In this document: positions 7,799 to 16,214 of the stretch, one piece after another
Position numbering within the stretch: position 1 is the stretch's first letter
How the letters are laid out: every line of letters starts with the position of its first letter
NCBI RefSeq assembly: GCF_007994075.1
Contig: NZ_VIWU01000001.1
Span: 6,262,001 to 6,326,000, forward strand
DNA length: 64,000 nucleotides
From: Pseudonocardia hierapolitana
GTDB taxonomy: Bacteria; Actinomycetota; Actinomycetes; Mycobacteriales; Pseudonocardiaceae
Direction of reading: 5' to 3'
The notes under the pieces: generated by a model
The model's database searches: none
Told to the model about the DNA's origin: nothing
What the model saw: only the letters and a program-made list of their open reading frames with translations
Position numbers and translations under genes: made by a program

Positions 7799-8730
7799 CC
7801 CACCCCGAGCCGCCCACCGAGGAGATCTCGGCCGAGCCGCCGGAGGGCGGGCTGGTCGCCGAGCTGCAACGGATGACCCCGCAAGAGCGGGCGGCGCACG
7901 AGCGGGAGGTGGCCGCAGCCGCCGCGACGGATCGGGAGATCGCCGTCGGCGTCGGCGACACGCTGCTCGAGCTGCGCGATCTCACGATGCGCTTCGGTGG
8001 CCTGACGGCGCTCGACGCCGTGTCGTTCTCGATCCAGCGGGGCGAGATCCTCGGGCTGATCGGACCGAACGGCGCAGGCAAGACCACCTGCTTCAACGCC
8101 ATGACCGGCGTCTTCCGCCCGACGTCGGGTGACGTGCTGCTGGAGGGGCGCTCGATCGCTCGCAGCCACCGCTACCAGATCACCCGGCTCGGCATCGCGC
8201 GGACGTTCCAGAACATCCGGCTGTTCGGTGAGATGACGGCGCTCGAGAACGTGATGGTGGGCACCGACGCCCGTCACAGGACGAGCGTGCCGGGGGCGGT
8301 CTTCCGCTTCCCGCGGCACTACAAGGAGGAGCGGGCAGGCGTCGAGAAGTCGATGGCACTGCTCGAGTTCGTCGGCATCGCCGACCGCGCCGCCGAGAAG
8401 GCGCGCAACCTGCCCTACGGCTACCAGCGGCGGCTGGAGATCGCCCGCGCGCTCGCGACCGAGCCGAAGCTGCTGTGCCTCGACGAGCCCGCCGCCGGGT
8501 TCAACCCCGCGGAGAAGGACGAGCTGGTCGCCCTGATCCGCAAGATCAGGGAGGACGGGTACACCGTCCTCGTCATCGAGCACGACATGCGCGTGGTCAT
8601 GGGCGTCACCGACCGCATCATCGTCCTCGAGTTCGGACGCAAGATCGCCGACGGTGAGCCGGACGCGATCCGTGAGGATCCCGCCGTCGTGGCGGCGTAC
8701 CTGGGGGTGCCCGACGATGGCCTTGCTTGA
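7795..8730 (+). CDS. livG: branched-chain amino acid ABC transporter ATP-binding protein LivG
   Basis: Cytoplasmic ABC ATPase of 311 aa with Walker A GPNGAGKT (about 91-98), Q-loop, a signature region degenerate to LPYGYQRR, Walker B LLCLDEP and the switch His in VLVIEHDM. The ABC domain starts near residue 56. About 55 residues, rich in Glu and Ala (HPEPPTEEISAEPPEGG and onward), precede it; most LivG proteins lack such an extension. GTG at 7795 overlaps the livM stop (GTGA), so the extension appears to be translated. The gene overlaps livF by 14 bases. Confidence 0.92.
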   Translation: MTHPEPPTEEISAEPPEGGLVAELQRMTPQERAAHEREVAAAAATDREIAVGVGDTLLELRDLTMRFGGLTALDAVSFSIQRGEILGLIGPNGAGKTTCFNAMTGVFRPTSGDVLLEGRSIARSHRYQITRLGIARTFQNIRLFGEMTALENVMVGTDARHRTSVPGAVFRFPRHYKEERAGVEKSMALLEFVGIADRAAEKARNLPYGYQRRLEIARALATEPKLLCLDEPAAGFNPAEKDELVALIRKIREDGYTVLVIEHDMRVVMGVTDRIIVLEFGRKIADGEPDAIREDPAVVAAYLGVPDDGLA

Positions 8731-9439
8731 GCTGGACGGCGTGGCCGTCCACTACGGGCGCATCCAGGCGCTCGCCGACGTCTCGGTCACGGTGGAGGCC
8801 GGTGAGATCGTGGCGCTGATCGGCGCCAACGGCGCCGGCAAGACCACGACGATGCGGGCGGTCTCCGGGCTGCTGCCGCTGAGCGCGGGCCGGGTGGTCT
8901 TCGAGGGCGAGGACATCACCCGGCTGCGGGCCGACCTGCGGGTCCGGCGCGGGATCTGCCAGGCGCCGGAGGGCCGCGGCGTGTTCCCCGGTCTCACGGT
9001 GCTGGAGAACCTCGACATGGGGGCCTACAGCCGCAAGGACCGGCGCTCGCCCGCCTACCGCGAGGACCTGGACCACGTGTTCGAGCTGTTCCCGCGCCTC
9101 GCGGAGCGGCGCAACCAGCCGGGCGGCACCCTGTCCGGCGGTGAGCAGCAGATGGTGGCCATCGGCCGCGCGCTGATGGCCCGGCCCCGCGTGCTGCTGC
9201 TGGACGAGCCGTCGATGGGGCTGGCGCCGCAGATCATCCAGCAGATCTTCCGGATCATCAGCAGCATCAACGCCGACCGGGGCACCACGGTGCTGCTGGT
9301 GGAGCAGAACGCGAGCCAGGCCCTCGCGCTGGCGCACCGGGCGTACGTGCTGGAGACGGGCCGGGTGGTGCAGCACGGCACCGGCCGTCAGCTGCTCGAC
9401 GACCCTGCCGTGCGCAACGCCTACCTGGGCGTGGTCTGA
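8717..9439 (+). CDS. livF: branched-chain amino acid ABC transporter ATP-binding protein LivF
   Basis: Second cytoplasmic ATPase of the transporter, 240 aa. Walker A GANGAGKT at about 36-43, canonical signature LSGGEQQM, Walker B VLLLDEPSMGLAP and a switch His replaced by Gln in VLLVEQNA, as is usual in LivF. ATG at 8717 lies inside the end of livG (14-base overlap). It is the last gene of the operon; a hairpin at 9477-9506 follows. Confidence 0.92.
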   Translation: MALLELDGVAVHYGRIQALADVSVTVEAGEIVALIGANGAGKTTTMRAVSGLLPLSAGRVVFEGEDITRLRADLRVRRGICQAPEGRGVFPGLTVLENLDMGAYSRKDRRSPAYREDLDHVFELFPRLAERRNQPGGTLSGGEQQMVAIGRALMARPRVLLLDEPSMGLAPQIIQQIFRIISSINADRGTTVLLVEQNASQALALAHRAYVLETGRVVQHGTGRQLLDDPAVRNAYLGVV

Positions 9440-9476
9440 CCGGAGCCCGCGGGAGCGAACACCGGGCACCGACGCT

Positions 9477-9506
9477 CGGCCGTCCGGGTCAGAACCCGGA
9501 CGGCCG
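9477..9506. terminator. convergent terminator hairpin livF / thioesterase
   Basis: Perfect 13-base inverted repeat (9477-9489 and 9494-9506) with loop CAGA. It sits after livF and covers the stop codon of the oppositely oriented thioesterase gene, so it can end both transcripts. No U-tract, as is usual at this GC content. Confidence 0.6.
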
Positions 9507-9908
9507 GGTGTCCCGGTGCAGGCAGGTGAGCTTCGCCGTGCAGGTGCGCCTGCCCTCGGCGTCGATGATCACGATTTCGGTGGTGGACGTGCTGCGGCCG
9601 ATGTGGATCGGCCGGGCCACCCCGGTGACGAGCCCATCGGTCGCCGAGCGGTGATGGGTGCACGTGAGCTCCAGGCCGACCGGGAACCGGTCGGGCAGGG
9701 CGTGCAGCGCCGAGAGCGTGGAGCCCAGCGTCTCGGCCAGCACGGCGTTGGCGCCGCCGTGCAGCAGCCCGAACGGCTGCCGGTTGCCCGCCACCGGCAT
9801 GGTGCCGATCACCTCGTCGAGGCTCAGCGTGACCAGCTCGATGCCCATCAGCTTGGGGAGCTGCTCAGGGGCGTCGGGAAGCGTCAGGTCGGCGGGGTCG
9901 ATGGGCAT
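9489..9908 (-). CDS. PaaI-type hotdog-fold thioesterase
   Basis: Acyl-CoA thioesterase-like protein of 139 aa with a single hotdog domain. The PaaI-family motif LLHGGANAVLAETLGS (about 48-63) holds the His-Gly-Gly and the acidic residue of the active site, and the final strands (STTEIVIIDAEGRRTCTAKLTC) are typical. Probably hydrolyses an aromatic or short acyl-CoA; the natural substrate is unknown. ATG start at 9908. Length is normal for the family. It is convergent with the liv operon. Confidence 0.85.
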   Translation of the reverse strand: MPIDPADLTLPDAPEQLPKLMGIELVTLSLDEVIGTMPVAGNRQPFGLLHGGANAVLAETLGSTLSALHALPDRFPVGLELTCTHHRSATDGLVTGVARPIHIGRSTSTTEIVIIDAEGRRTCTAKLTCLHRDTRPSGF

Positions 9909-9922
9909 TCCGGCACCTTATG

Positions 9923-11047
9923 TCAGCCCCACCCGACGCTGATGCCGGCGGCGCCGAGCAGGGTGGCGTAGCGCGCGGCGTGCTCCTGCACCCCGTCGCG
10001 CACCGCCGCGGGGAGCTCGCCGAACGGGCGGACGGTGATCGAGAGCTCCCCCTCGCGCCGCTCGTGCTCCCACACCCCGGCCACGGCGCCGCCGACGACG
10101 AGGACGGGGGAGATCCAACCCGCGGTGCGCGACACCTCGGGCATGCGGTCCGGCGGCACCGCGTGCTCGCGGTGCGAGCGCGGGGCGATCACCCAGGGGT
10201 CGAAGCCGGGCAGCAGCACGACGTCCCCGGCCGGCGCATCGGGGACGGCCGCGAGCTCGTCGGCGTCCTCGGCGCGGACGACGAACCCCGCCTCGCCGTC
10301 GATCTCGACGGCGGTGAGCGCGTCGCCGTGCTCGCGGATCCAGCGCCGGGCCGGGCCGGGCTGCTCGCCCCACCAGCGGGCGACGTCCGCGGCCGTGGCC
10401 GGCCCGTTGGCGGCGAGGAAGCGCAGCAGCACCTCGCGGTTGGCCGCGGGGGCGTCGACCGGCCGGACGGGCCGCCCGAGCCAGGCCGCCGGGCTGACGA
10501 ACGTGACGGCCCCGTCGGCGGCGGGGCCGGAGCAGAGCAGGCCTCGGGAGGCAGCCGGCTTGAACACCGCGCCCCAGCCGGTGGAGAGCGGGGCCGTGAG
10601 GGCCGGGTCGCCCAGCCGCTCGCTGATCGCCGCGGCCAGCTCCGCCCTGGTCAGCGGCTGCGCGCCGAGCACCTCGCCGATGGCGTCGGTGATCGCGTGC
10701 ACCTGCTCCCCGGTGACGCCGTGCTCGCGTTCGTACGAGGGCGGGAAGCGGCGCCGCGACTCGTAGTCGGTGCGCGCCCCCACCCAGACGTCGAGCTCGT
10801 CGGCGGGCAGCAGGTGCAGGGTGCCGCGCATGGCCCAGGTGCGCACGAGCGAGCGGTCGCGCCACAGCGCCGTGTCGAGGTCGGGCGGGGCCGCGCTGCG
10901 GATGCCGGCGATCAGCTCGGTGCACGACGCCACCTGCGCGTGCAGCCCGCAGACCCGCCGGGCCACGGCCAGCGCGTCGTCCGCGGGCTCGACGAGGAGC
11001 TGCCGCCGCATCCGCCACCGCACGACCTGCCGCCACGTGACCTTCAC
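9923..11047 (-). CDS. winged-helix DNA-binding domain protein (HTH_42 family)
   Basis: 374-aa cytosolic protein of the winged-helix HTH_42 family, which includes the AlkZ/YcaQ DNA glycosylases that repair bulky alkyl adducts and interstrand crosslinks. Seen here: VTWRQVVRWRMRRQLL at the N-terminus, then GLHAQVAS where characterised members carry a Gln-rich catalytic motif, RTWAMRGTLHLL and LLPGFDPWVIAP. The first motif position is His rather than Gln, so glycosylase activity is doubtful. GTG at 11047 is chosen; the longer frame from 11272 would run about 75 low-complexity residues into the intergenic region. It starts 14 bases upstream of the thioesterase gene on the same strand. Confidence 0.75.
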   Translation of the reverse strand: MKVTWRQVVRWRMRRQLLVEPADDALAVARRVCGLHAQVASCTELIAGIRSAAPPDLDTALWRDRSLVRTWAMRGTLHLLPADELDVWVGARTDYESRRRFPPSYEREHGVTGEQVHAITDAIGEVLGAQPLTRAELAAAISERLGDPALTAPLSTGWGAVFKPAASRGLLCSGPAADGAVTFVSPAAWLGRPVRPVDAPAANREVLLRFLAANGPATAADVARWWGEQPGPARRWIREHGDALTAVEIDGEAGFVVRAEDADELAAVPDAPAGDVVLLPGFDPWVIAPRSHREHAVPPDRMPEVSRTAGWISPVLVVGGAVAGVWEHERREGELSITVRPFGELPAAVRDGVQEHAARYATLLGAAGISVGWG

Positions 11048-11221
11048 GGACCGATCCCAGCACAGGCCACCGACGTTCCCCGCAGTGCCGTTCGCGCCAG
11101 CAGGGGCGCCCGGCGGACGGATCGGCAGCTGATCGATCTGTGAGTGTGTCGGTGCGGTGCTCCTGGGTGGAGAACCGTCAGGCTCGGTGCCGGTGACCCG
11201 ATGTGACTCGTGATCGATCTG

Positions 11222-11412
11222 GCCGCTTCGGCGTGCCCTGTCTCGGACTTGTTCCGTCGTGGTCGCCGGCACCGGCCCGGTTCACCGGTTGGCCTGATCA
11301 GAAGCCTGTCCGCCGGTTACCGGCGTGACCCGTCACAGATGTGCCACGTGGTGACCCTCACCCGGGCCGGTGCCGCCTGTTGGACCCGTTCCCCGTCAGA
11401 AGGACCAGGCCC
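11222..11412 (+). ncRNA. candidate bridge RNA region at IS110 left end
   Basis: IS110-group elements encode a bridge RNA in the non-coding end upstream of the transposase; this is established for the IS621 type. Here about 190 bases upstream of the transposase start have clear pairing potential, including a perfect 6-bp hairpin CGCCGG-TTA-CCGGCG at 11311-11325 and nearby CCGGTT/ACCGG blocks. The call rests on position and foldability only; loops matching the target and donor were not identified. Confidence 0.35.
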
Positions 11413-12541
11413 GTGCCCATGTTGGCAGAACGTGTCGACGCCGTCGTCGGTGTCGACACCCACCGTGACACCCACGACGACACCCACGACGCAGAAATCG
11501 CCCTCCCGACCGGAGCCCCGATCGCGACCTGCCAGGTCAGCAATGACTCCCGCGGCTACGCCGAGCTGCTGGCCTGGATCGGCGATCACGCTCCCGGGTC
11601 GCGGGTCGCCGTCGCGATCGAGGGCACCCGCAGCTACGGCATCGGACTAGCGCGCGCAGTCAGCGGTGCCGGTGTGATGGTGATCGAGTGCGAGCAGCCC
11701 AACCGCAAGTCCCGTCGCGGTCGGGGAAAGTCCGACGCGATCGACGCGCACCTGGCCGTGCTCACCGCGCTGCGGCTTGACGCCGACCAGCTCCCGAGCC
11801 CGCGCGCCGATGGTGACCGCGAAGCGCTCCGGATCCTGATGGACGCCGGATCCTGATGGACGCCGGATCCTGATGGACGCCCGCCACGAGCTCACCGACA
11901 GCTCGACCGCTCAGACCAACCGGCTACGCGCACTGCTGCTGGGCGGCGACGACCGCGACCGTGACTTCGCCCGTGGCACGCTCACCGACACCAGGCTCGC
12001 TGCGCTGGCCCGCCACCGTCCGGCCCGCGATGCCAGCCGCGAGCAGGTCGTGCGCCAGGCCGAGATCCGGCGCCTCGCTCTCGCACTGCGAGAGTCTCAC
12101 CGCGCACTACGGGCCAACAGCCGCGAACTCCAGCGCATCGTGGACGACCTCGCTCCCGGGCTGACCGACCGCCGCGGCATCGGCCCGATCACCGCCGCCC
12201 AAGCGATCATCAGCTTCTCCCACCCCGGGCGCTGCCGCAACGAGGGCGCCTTCGCCGCGCTCGCCGGCGCCAGCCCGCTCGAGGCCAGCAGCGGCCACAC
12301 CAAGCGCCACCGGCTCAACCGCGGCGGTGACCGCGCCCTCAACAGCGCACTGCACACCATCGCGATGGTCCGCATGCGCAGCTGCCCCACGACCAAGGCC
12401 TACCTCGCCCGCCGCACCGCCGAAGGGAAGACCACCCGAGAGATCCGACGCTGCCTCAAGCGCTACATCGCGCGCGAGCTCTACCGCTTCCTCACCGCGA
12501 CCATCACGACCACAAGCAGCAACGCGTCCTCAGCCGCTTGA
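11413..12541 (+). pseudogene. IS110-family transposase, frameshifted by a 17-bp triplication
   Basis: Two frames together make one IS110 transposase. The first (GTG 11413 or ATG 11419 to 11856) is the RuvC-like DEDD domain: VVGVDTH, AIEGTRSYG and KSDAIDAHLAV carry the acidic residues. The second (to 12541) is the Transposase_20 domain with GIGPITAAQAI and the serine motif EASSGHTKRH. They are separated by a 17-base unit present three times (11829-11879). Removing two units (34 bases) restores a single 364-codon frame, a normal length for the family, so the split is caused by the repeat. As written the transposase is inactive unless slippage or frameshifting restores it. Confidence 0.88.
11829..11879. 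repeat. 17-bp tandem repeat, three perfect copies, inside transposase
   Basis: Unit CCGGATCCTGATGGACG at 11829-11845, 11846-11862 and 11863-11879, all identical. One copy gives the open frame; two or three copies shift it, and four (51 extra bases) would be in frame again. Each unit contains a BamHI-type palindrome GGATCC. Confidence 0.97.
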
Positions 12542-12736
12542 CAGATATAGAAGCGTCCGAGATCCGCGCCGGCGCCCTCACGAGGGCGCTCCGGGTGGTC
12601 TCGCGGCGATCGAAGCCGCATGAGGCTTCCCTACGCATGATCAGCTCGACGCGCGGACCACCGACCCGCCGTGCCCATGGCGGGGCACGTGCGTCGCCGG
12701 CGCCGACAGGCGTGGCCGGGAGCGTGCATCCAGTGG

Positions 12737-13600
12737 CTACGGCTTGTGCGTCACGAAGATCGCCGTGCCGGGGAACAGACGGCCTCGCAAGGGAGACCAC
12801 TGGCCCCACACCGTCTCCCGGTCCTCCGGCCATTCCGGCTCCACCAGGTCGTCGAGCACCAGGCCGGCGGCCACGAGGTCGCGGACGCGGTCGCCCAGCG
12901 TGCGGTGGTGCTCCACGTAGGTGGCGTGGCCGCCGGCGTCGATCTCGACGTAGGGGGTGCGGTCGAAGTAGGACTGCTGGACGGTGAGGCCGTCGGGGCC
13001 GGGGTCGTCGGAGAACATCCAGCGCATGGGGTGGTTGACGGCGAACACCCAACGCCCGCCCGGCCGCAGCACCCGTGCGACCTCCCGCATCACGCGCTCC
13101 GGCTCGGCCACGAACGGCACGGCGCCGAACGCGGAGCACGCGGCGTCGAAGGACGCGTCGGCGAACGGCAGGCGTTCGGCGCCCGCCTGCACGAGCGGGA
13201 CCACCAGCCCGGTGGCGGCGCCGAGGTCGGCTGCGTGGCGCAGCATCCCGGCGGACAGGTCCAGCGCCACCGGGTGCGCTCCCCGCGTGGCGAGCCAGCG
13301 CGCGCACGGCGCCGAGCCGGAGCCGACCTCGAGCACCCGCATGCCTGCGACGTCGCCGAGGAGCCGCGCGTCGGCCTCGCGCAGGCCCTCCGGGCACCAG
13401 ACGAAGTCGGCCTCGCCGATGTCGCGGCCGTGTTCTGCCAGGTAGTCGTCGGCGTCGGCGTCCCACCACAGCCTGCTCGCGCGCTCGGACTCGGCGCTGT
13501 CGACCTCCCGGCGGGCCACCCCGGCCGTCCCCAGCAACTCTTCGGCGCTCACCTGGGAATCATCGGGGAATGTCCGCGGTTGAGCAGGGGGTACCCGCAT
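12737..13600 (-). CDS. class I SAM-dependent methyltransferase
   Basis: Methyltransferase of up to 287 aa (Methyltransf_11 fold). SAM motif I VLEVGSGSAPCARWLA is near 89-104, the acidic end of strand 2 in VALDLSAGML, and motif IV in FDAACSAFGAVPFV; ARVLRPGGRWVFAVNHP is the usual post-motif strand. WWDADADDYLAEHG in the N-terminal part is typical of a conserved actinobacterial group next to rpsA. Substrate unknown. ATG at 13600 is used; GTG at 13552 (SAEELLG) is also possible, as neither has a strong ribosome site. Divergent from rpsA. Confidence 0.85.
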   Translation of the reverse strand: MRVPPAQPRTFPDDSQVSAEELLGTAGVARREVDSAESERASRLWWDADADDYLAEHGRDIGEADFVWCPEGLREADARLLGDVAGMRVLEVGSGSAPCARWLATRGAHPVALDLSAGMLRHAADLGAATGLVVPLVQAGAERLPFADASFDAACSAFGAVPFVAEPERVMREVARVLRPGGRWVFAVNHPMRWMFSDDPGPDGLTVQQSYFDRTPYVEIDAGGHATYVEHHRTLGDRVRDLVAAGLVLDDLVEPEWPEDRETVWGQWSPLRGRLFPGTAIFVTHKP

Positions 13601-13629
13601 TGCCCTGCTGATCGGGCGGCGCGTAGCAT
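13600..13629 (+). promoter_or_regulatory. possible rpsA promoter
   Basis: TTGCCC at 13600-13605 and TAGCAT at 13624-13629 with an 18-base spacer match 4 of 6 positions each of the sigma-A -35 and -10 elements. They face rpsA, whose start is 166 bases further on, leaving a long leader. The elements overlap the start of the divergent methyltransferase gene. Confidence 0.3.
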
Positions 13630-13795
13630 CCTACTTGCGGTGTGGTCAACGTCGCGGGTACGACGCGCGCTTCGCTCAGACCACGCATCGCGACGCACTC
13701 CACGATCCACAAGCAAAGGTGACAGCGCCACGTCACGAGACGAACGCCACGAAGAACGCACCACCAGCCCATCCACCACCGGAGCACCCCACTAC

Positions 13796-15262
13796 ATGTC
13801 CATCGACACCACCGCCGCCCCGACCACGCCGCAGGTCGCCGTCAACGACATCGGGTCGGAGGAGGACTTCCTCGCCGCCATCGACCAGACGATCAAGTAC
13901 TTCAACGATGGCGACATCGTCGAGGGCACGATCGTGAAGGTCGACCGGGACGAGGTCCTGCTCGACATCGGCTACAAGACCGAGGGTGTCATCCCCTCTC
14001 GGGAACTCTCGATCAAGCACGACGTCGACCCCGCCGAGGTGGTGTCGGTCGGTGAGCACGTCGAGGCCCTCGTCCTCCAGAAGGAGGACAAGGAAGGCCG
14101 GCTCATCCTGTCCAAGAAGCGCGCCCAGTACGAGCGCGCCTGGGGCACGATCGAGGCCCTCAAGGAGGCCGACGAGCCGGTCGAGGGCACGGTCATCGAG
14201 GTCGTCAAGGGCGGCCTGATCCTCGACATCGGTCTCCGCGGCTTCCTCCCGGCCTCGCTGGTCGAGATGCGTCGCGTCCGCGACCTGCAGCCGTACGTCG
14301 GCCGCAAGATCGAGGCCAAGATCATCGAGCTGGACAAGAACCGCAACAACGTGGTCCTGTCGCGCCGCGCCTGGCTGGAGCAGACCCAGTCCGAGGTCCG
14401 CAGCGAGTTCCTCAACCAGCTCAAGCAGGGCCAGGTCCGCAAGGGCGTGGTCTCCTCGGTGGTCAACTTCGGTGCGTTCGTCGACCTGGGCGGGGTCGAC
14501 GGCTTGGTGCACGTCTCCGAGCTGTCCTGGAAGCACATCGACCACCCCAGCGAGGTCGTCGAGGTGGGCCAGGAGGTCACCGTCGAGGTGCTCAGCGTGG
14601 AGATGGACCGCGAGCGCGTCTCGCTGTCGCTCAAGGCCACGCAGGAAGACCCGTGGCGGTTGTACGCCCGCACCCACGCGATCGGGCAGATCGTGCCGGG
14701 CAAGGTCACCAAGCTCGTCCCGTTCGGTGCGTTCGTGCGCGTCGAGGAGGGCATCGAGGGCCTGGTGCACATCTCGGAGCTGGCCGAGCGCCACGTCGAG
14801 ATCCCGGAGCAGGTCGTGCAGGTCGGCGACGACTGCATGGTCAAGGTCATCGACATCGACCTCGACCGGCGCCGCATCTCGCTGTCGCTCAAGCAGGCCA
14901 ACGAGGGCATGACGGTCGACACCGAGTTCGACCCCACCCGCTACGGCATGGCGGCGGAGTACGACGACCAGGGGAACTACATCTACCCCGAGGGCTTCGA
15001 CGTCGAGACCGGCGAGTGGAAGGAAGGCTTCGAGGCCCAGCGCGAGGCCTGGGAGAAGGAGTACGCCGAGGCGCACGCCCGCTACGAGCAGCACATCGCG
15101 CAGATCCGCAAGACCGCCGAGGCGGAGGCCGAGGCCGCTGCCGACGGTGGGGCCGCCAACTACTCGTCCGGTGGTGAGGCGGCTCCGGCGCAGACCGGTG
15201 GCTCGCTCGCCAGCGACGAGCAGCTGGCCGCGCTGCGGGAGAAGCTGTCCGGCGGAGCCTGA
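13796..15262 (+). CDS. rpsA: 30S ribosomal protein S1
   Basis: Ribosomal protein S1, 488 aa, recruits mRNA to the 30S subunit. Four S1 RNA-binding repeats are visible: GDIVEGTIVKVDRDEVLLDIG (about 39), GTVIEVVKGGLILDIG (about 127), GVVSSVVNFGAFVDLGG (about 217) and GKVTKLVPFGAFVRVEEG (about 302). An acidic, Ala/Glu-rich tail follows. Four repeats rather than six is normal for actinomycetes. ATG at 13796 has GGAG at 13781 and begins at the conserved N-terminus; the long frame opening upstream is a shadow of the methyltransferase gene. A strong terminator follows. Confidence 0.96.
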   Translation: MSIDTTAAPTTPQVAVNDIGSEEDFLAAIDQTIKYFNDGDIVEGTIVKVDRDEVLLDIGYKTEGVIPSRELSIKHDVDPAEVVSVGEHVEALVLQKEDKEGRLILSKKRAQYERAWGTIEALKEADEPVEGTVIEVVKGGLILDIGLRGFLPASLVEMRRVRDLQPYVGRKIEAKIIELDKNRNNVVLSRRAWLEQTQSEVRSEFLNQLKQGQVRKGVVSSVVNFGAFVDLGGVDGLVHVSELSWKHIDHPSEVVEVGQEVTVEVLSVEMDRERVSLSLKATQEDPWRLYARTHAIGQIVPGKVTKLVPFGAFVRVEEGIEGLVHISELAERHVEIPEQVVQVGDDCMVKVIDIDLDRRRISLSLKQANEGMTVDTEFDPTRYGMAAEYDDQGNYIYPEGFDVETGEWKEGFEAQREAWEKEYAEAHARYEQHIAQIRKTAEAEAEAAADGGAANYSSGGEAAPAQTGGSLASDEQLAALREKLSGGA

Positions 15263-15277
15263 TCGCAAGATCGCTGC

Positions 15278-15312
15278 GACGACCCCGGTGACCACTGGTC
15301 ACCGGGGTCGTC
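15278..15312 (+). terminator. rpsA terminator hairpin
   Basis: Perfect 16-base inverted repeat (15278-15293 and 15297-15312) with a 3-base loop ACT, starting 15 bases after the rpsA stop. Very stable GC-rich stem with no long U-tract. Confidence 0.85.
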
Positions 15313-15399
15313 CTGCGTTCGGGGGAAGCATTGTCACGGTTCGGTGAGTGGGCGGGCGCGTCGGGTGATAACCGAGCGGTTCCGATCTAACGTGGAACC

Positions 15400-16089
15400 A
15401 TGCGCGGGGCGGGAGGCGGGCGCGCCGCGCGGGCGCTGCTCGCCGCCGCGCTCGCGCTGGCGATCGGGGCGTGCGGCACGTCCGAGGCCGAGCCGACGGC
15501 CCTGCCGACATTCCCCTCGGCCACCGAGTCCGGGCCTGCCACCACGGCGGCCGAGGACGGCCGGGTCATCCCCGCCGACTGCGGGCGCATCCTCGCCACC
15601 CCCGATCTCGAGGCCGTGATGGGGCTTCCGCTCGGCTCGGTGACCGTGCGCACCACCATCGGTGTCCCTCAGCCCGCGGTGGGCCGTACCGAACGGGTCA
15701 CCTGCCGCTACACCCGTGTCGGCGACGGTGGTGGCCGGGCGCTGCTGGACGTCAACGCCACCGCGTACCGCGACGCCGCAGCCGCCTCGGCCCAGTGGCA
15801 GGTGAACGTCCGGGCGGAGTCGGGGGAGCGGCGTGACCTGCCGCTCGGCAGCGCGCCCGGTGCGCTCTTCGAGAAGCGGGGCCAGGCCGTGCTGATGGTC
15901 GCCCACTCCACGAGCAACCTCACGCTCGTGCTGCCGGACCAGCCGCTGCCCGGGGGGAAGACCCGCGCCGACGCGCTCGTGGACCTCGCGCTGCGGGTGC
16001 TCCCGGCCGTATCGGTGGACCAGGCGAGCGCGCCTCCGCCGCCGCCCCCGCCGGGTGAGCCGATGTCGCAGGCGGGAAGCTCCCGTTGA
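15400..16089 (+). CDS. putative lipoprotein of unknown function
   Basis: 229-aa exported lipoprotein. The signal sequence ends in a lipobox LAIGAC (Cys25); a Thr/Ala-rich linker follows, then a compact domain beginning DCGRILATPDLEAVMGLP, in which two further cysteines (in DCGRI and VTCRY) could pair. The layout resembles DUF3558-like lipoproteins of actinomycetes but the match is not firm. The C-terminus is a Pro-rich run (eight Pro) and a short tail. ATG start 107 bases past rpsA-terminator region boundaries, in front of coaE. No function can be assigned. Confidence 0.7.
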   Translation: MRGAGGGRAARALLAAALALAIGACGTSEAEPTALPTFPSATESGPATTAAEDGRVIPADCGRILATPDLEAVMGLPLGSVTVRTTIGVPQPAVGRTERVTCRYTRVGDGGGRALLDVNATAYRDAAAASAQWQVNVRAESGERRDLPLGSAPGALFEKRGQAVLMVAHSTSNLTLVLPDQPLPGGKTRADALVDLALRVLPAVSVDQASAPPPPPPPGEPMSQAGSSR

Positions 16090-16214
16090 TCCTGGTCGCG
16101 TCCCGCAGATCACGACCGCGGGATTCGCGCCCGGATGGCCCTGGCTGCGTTGTCGGCCCGACCGGGAATCCCGTCGCCCGCGATCTACGGGACGCGGCCA
16201 TGTAGCCTCCCGCC

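Larger units (their letters stand above)
11141..12560 (+). mobile_element. IS110-family insertion sequence (ends not defined)
   Basis: Element built around a split IS110 transposase (11413-12541), with a structured non-coding left part. IS110 elements lack terminal inverted repeats and often make no target duplication, so the ends cannot be fixed from one copy; the range is an estimate. An 11-base sequence TGATCGATCTG occurs at 11130-11140 and again at 11211-11221, and either copy could lie near the left junction. The element sits between the HTH_42 gene and the methyltransferase/rpsA pair. Confidence 0.7.

Noticed and set aside
12572..12589. 8-bp inverted repeat after the transposase as a terminator
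   Set aside because: The loop would be only two bases, and it may be part of the IS end; too weak to call.
13733..15295. 520-codon minus-strand frame across rpsA
   Set aside because: Shadow of rpsA.
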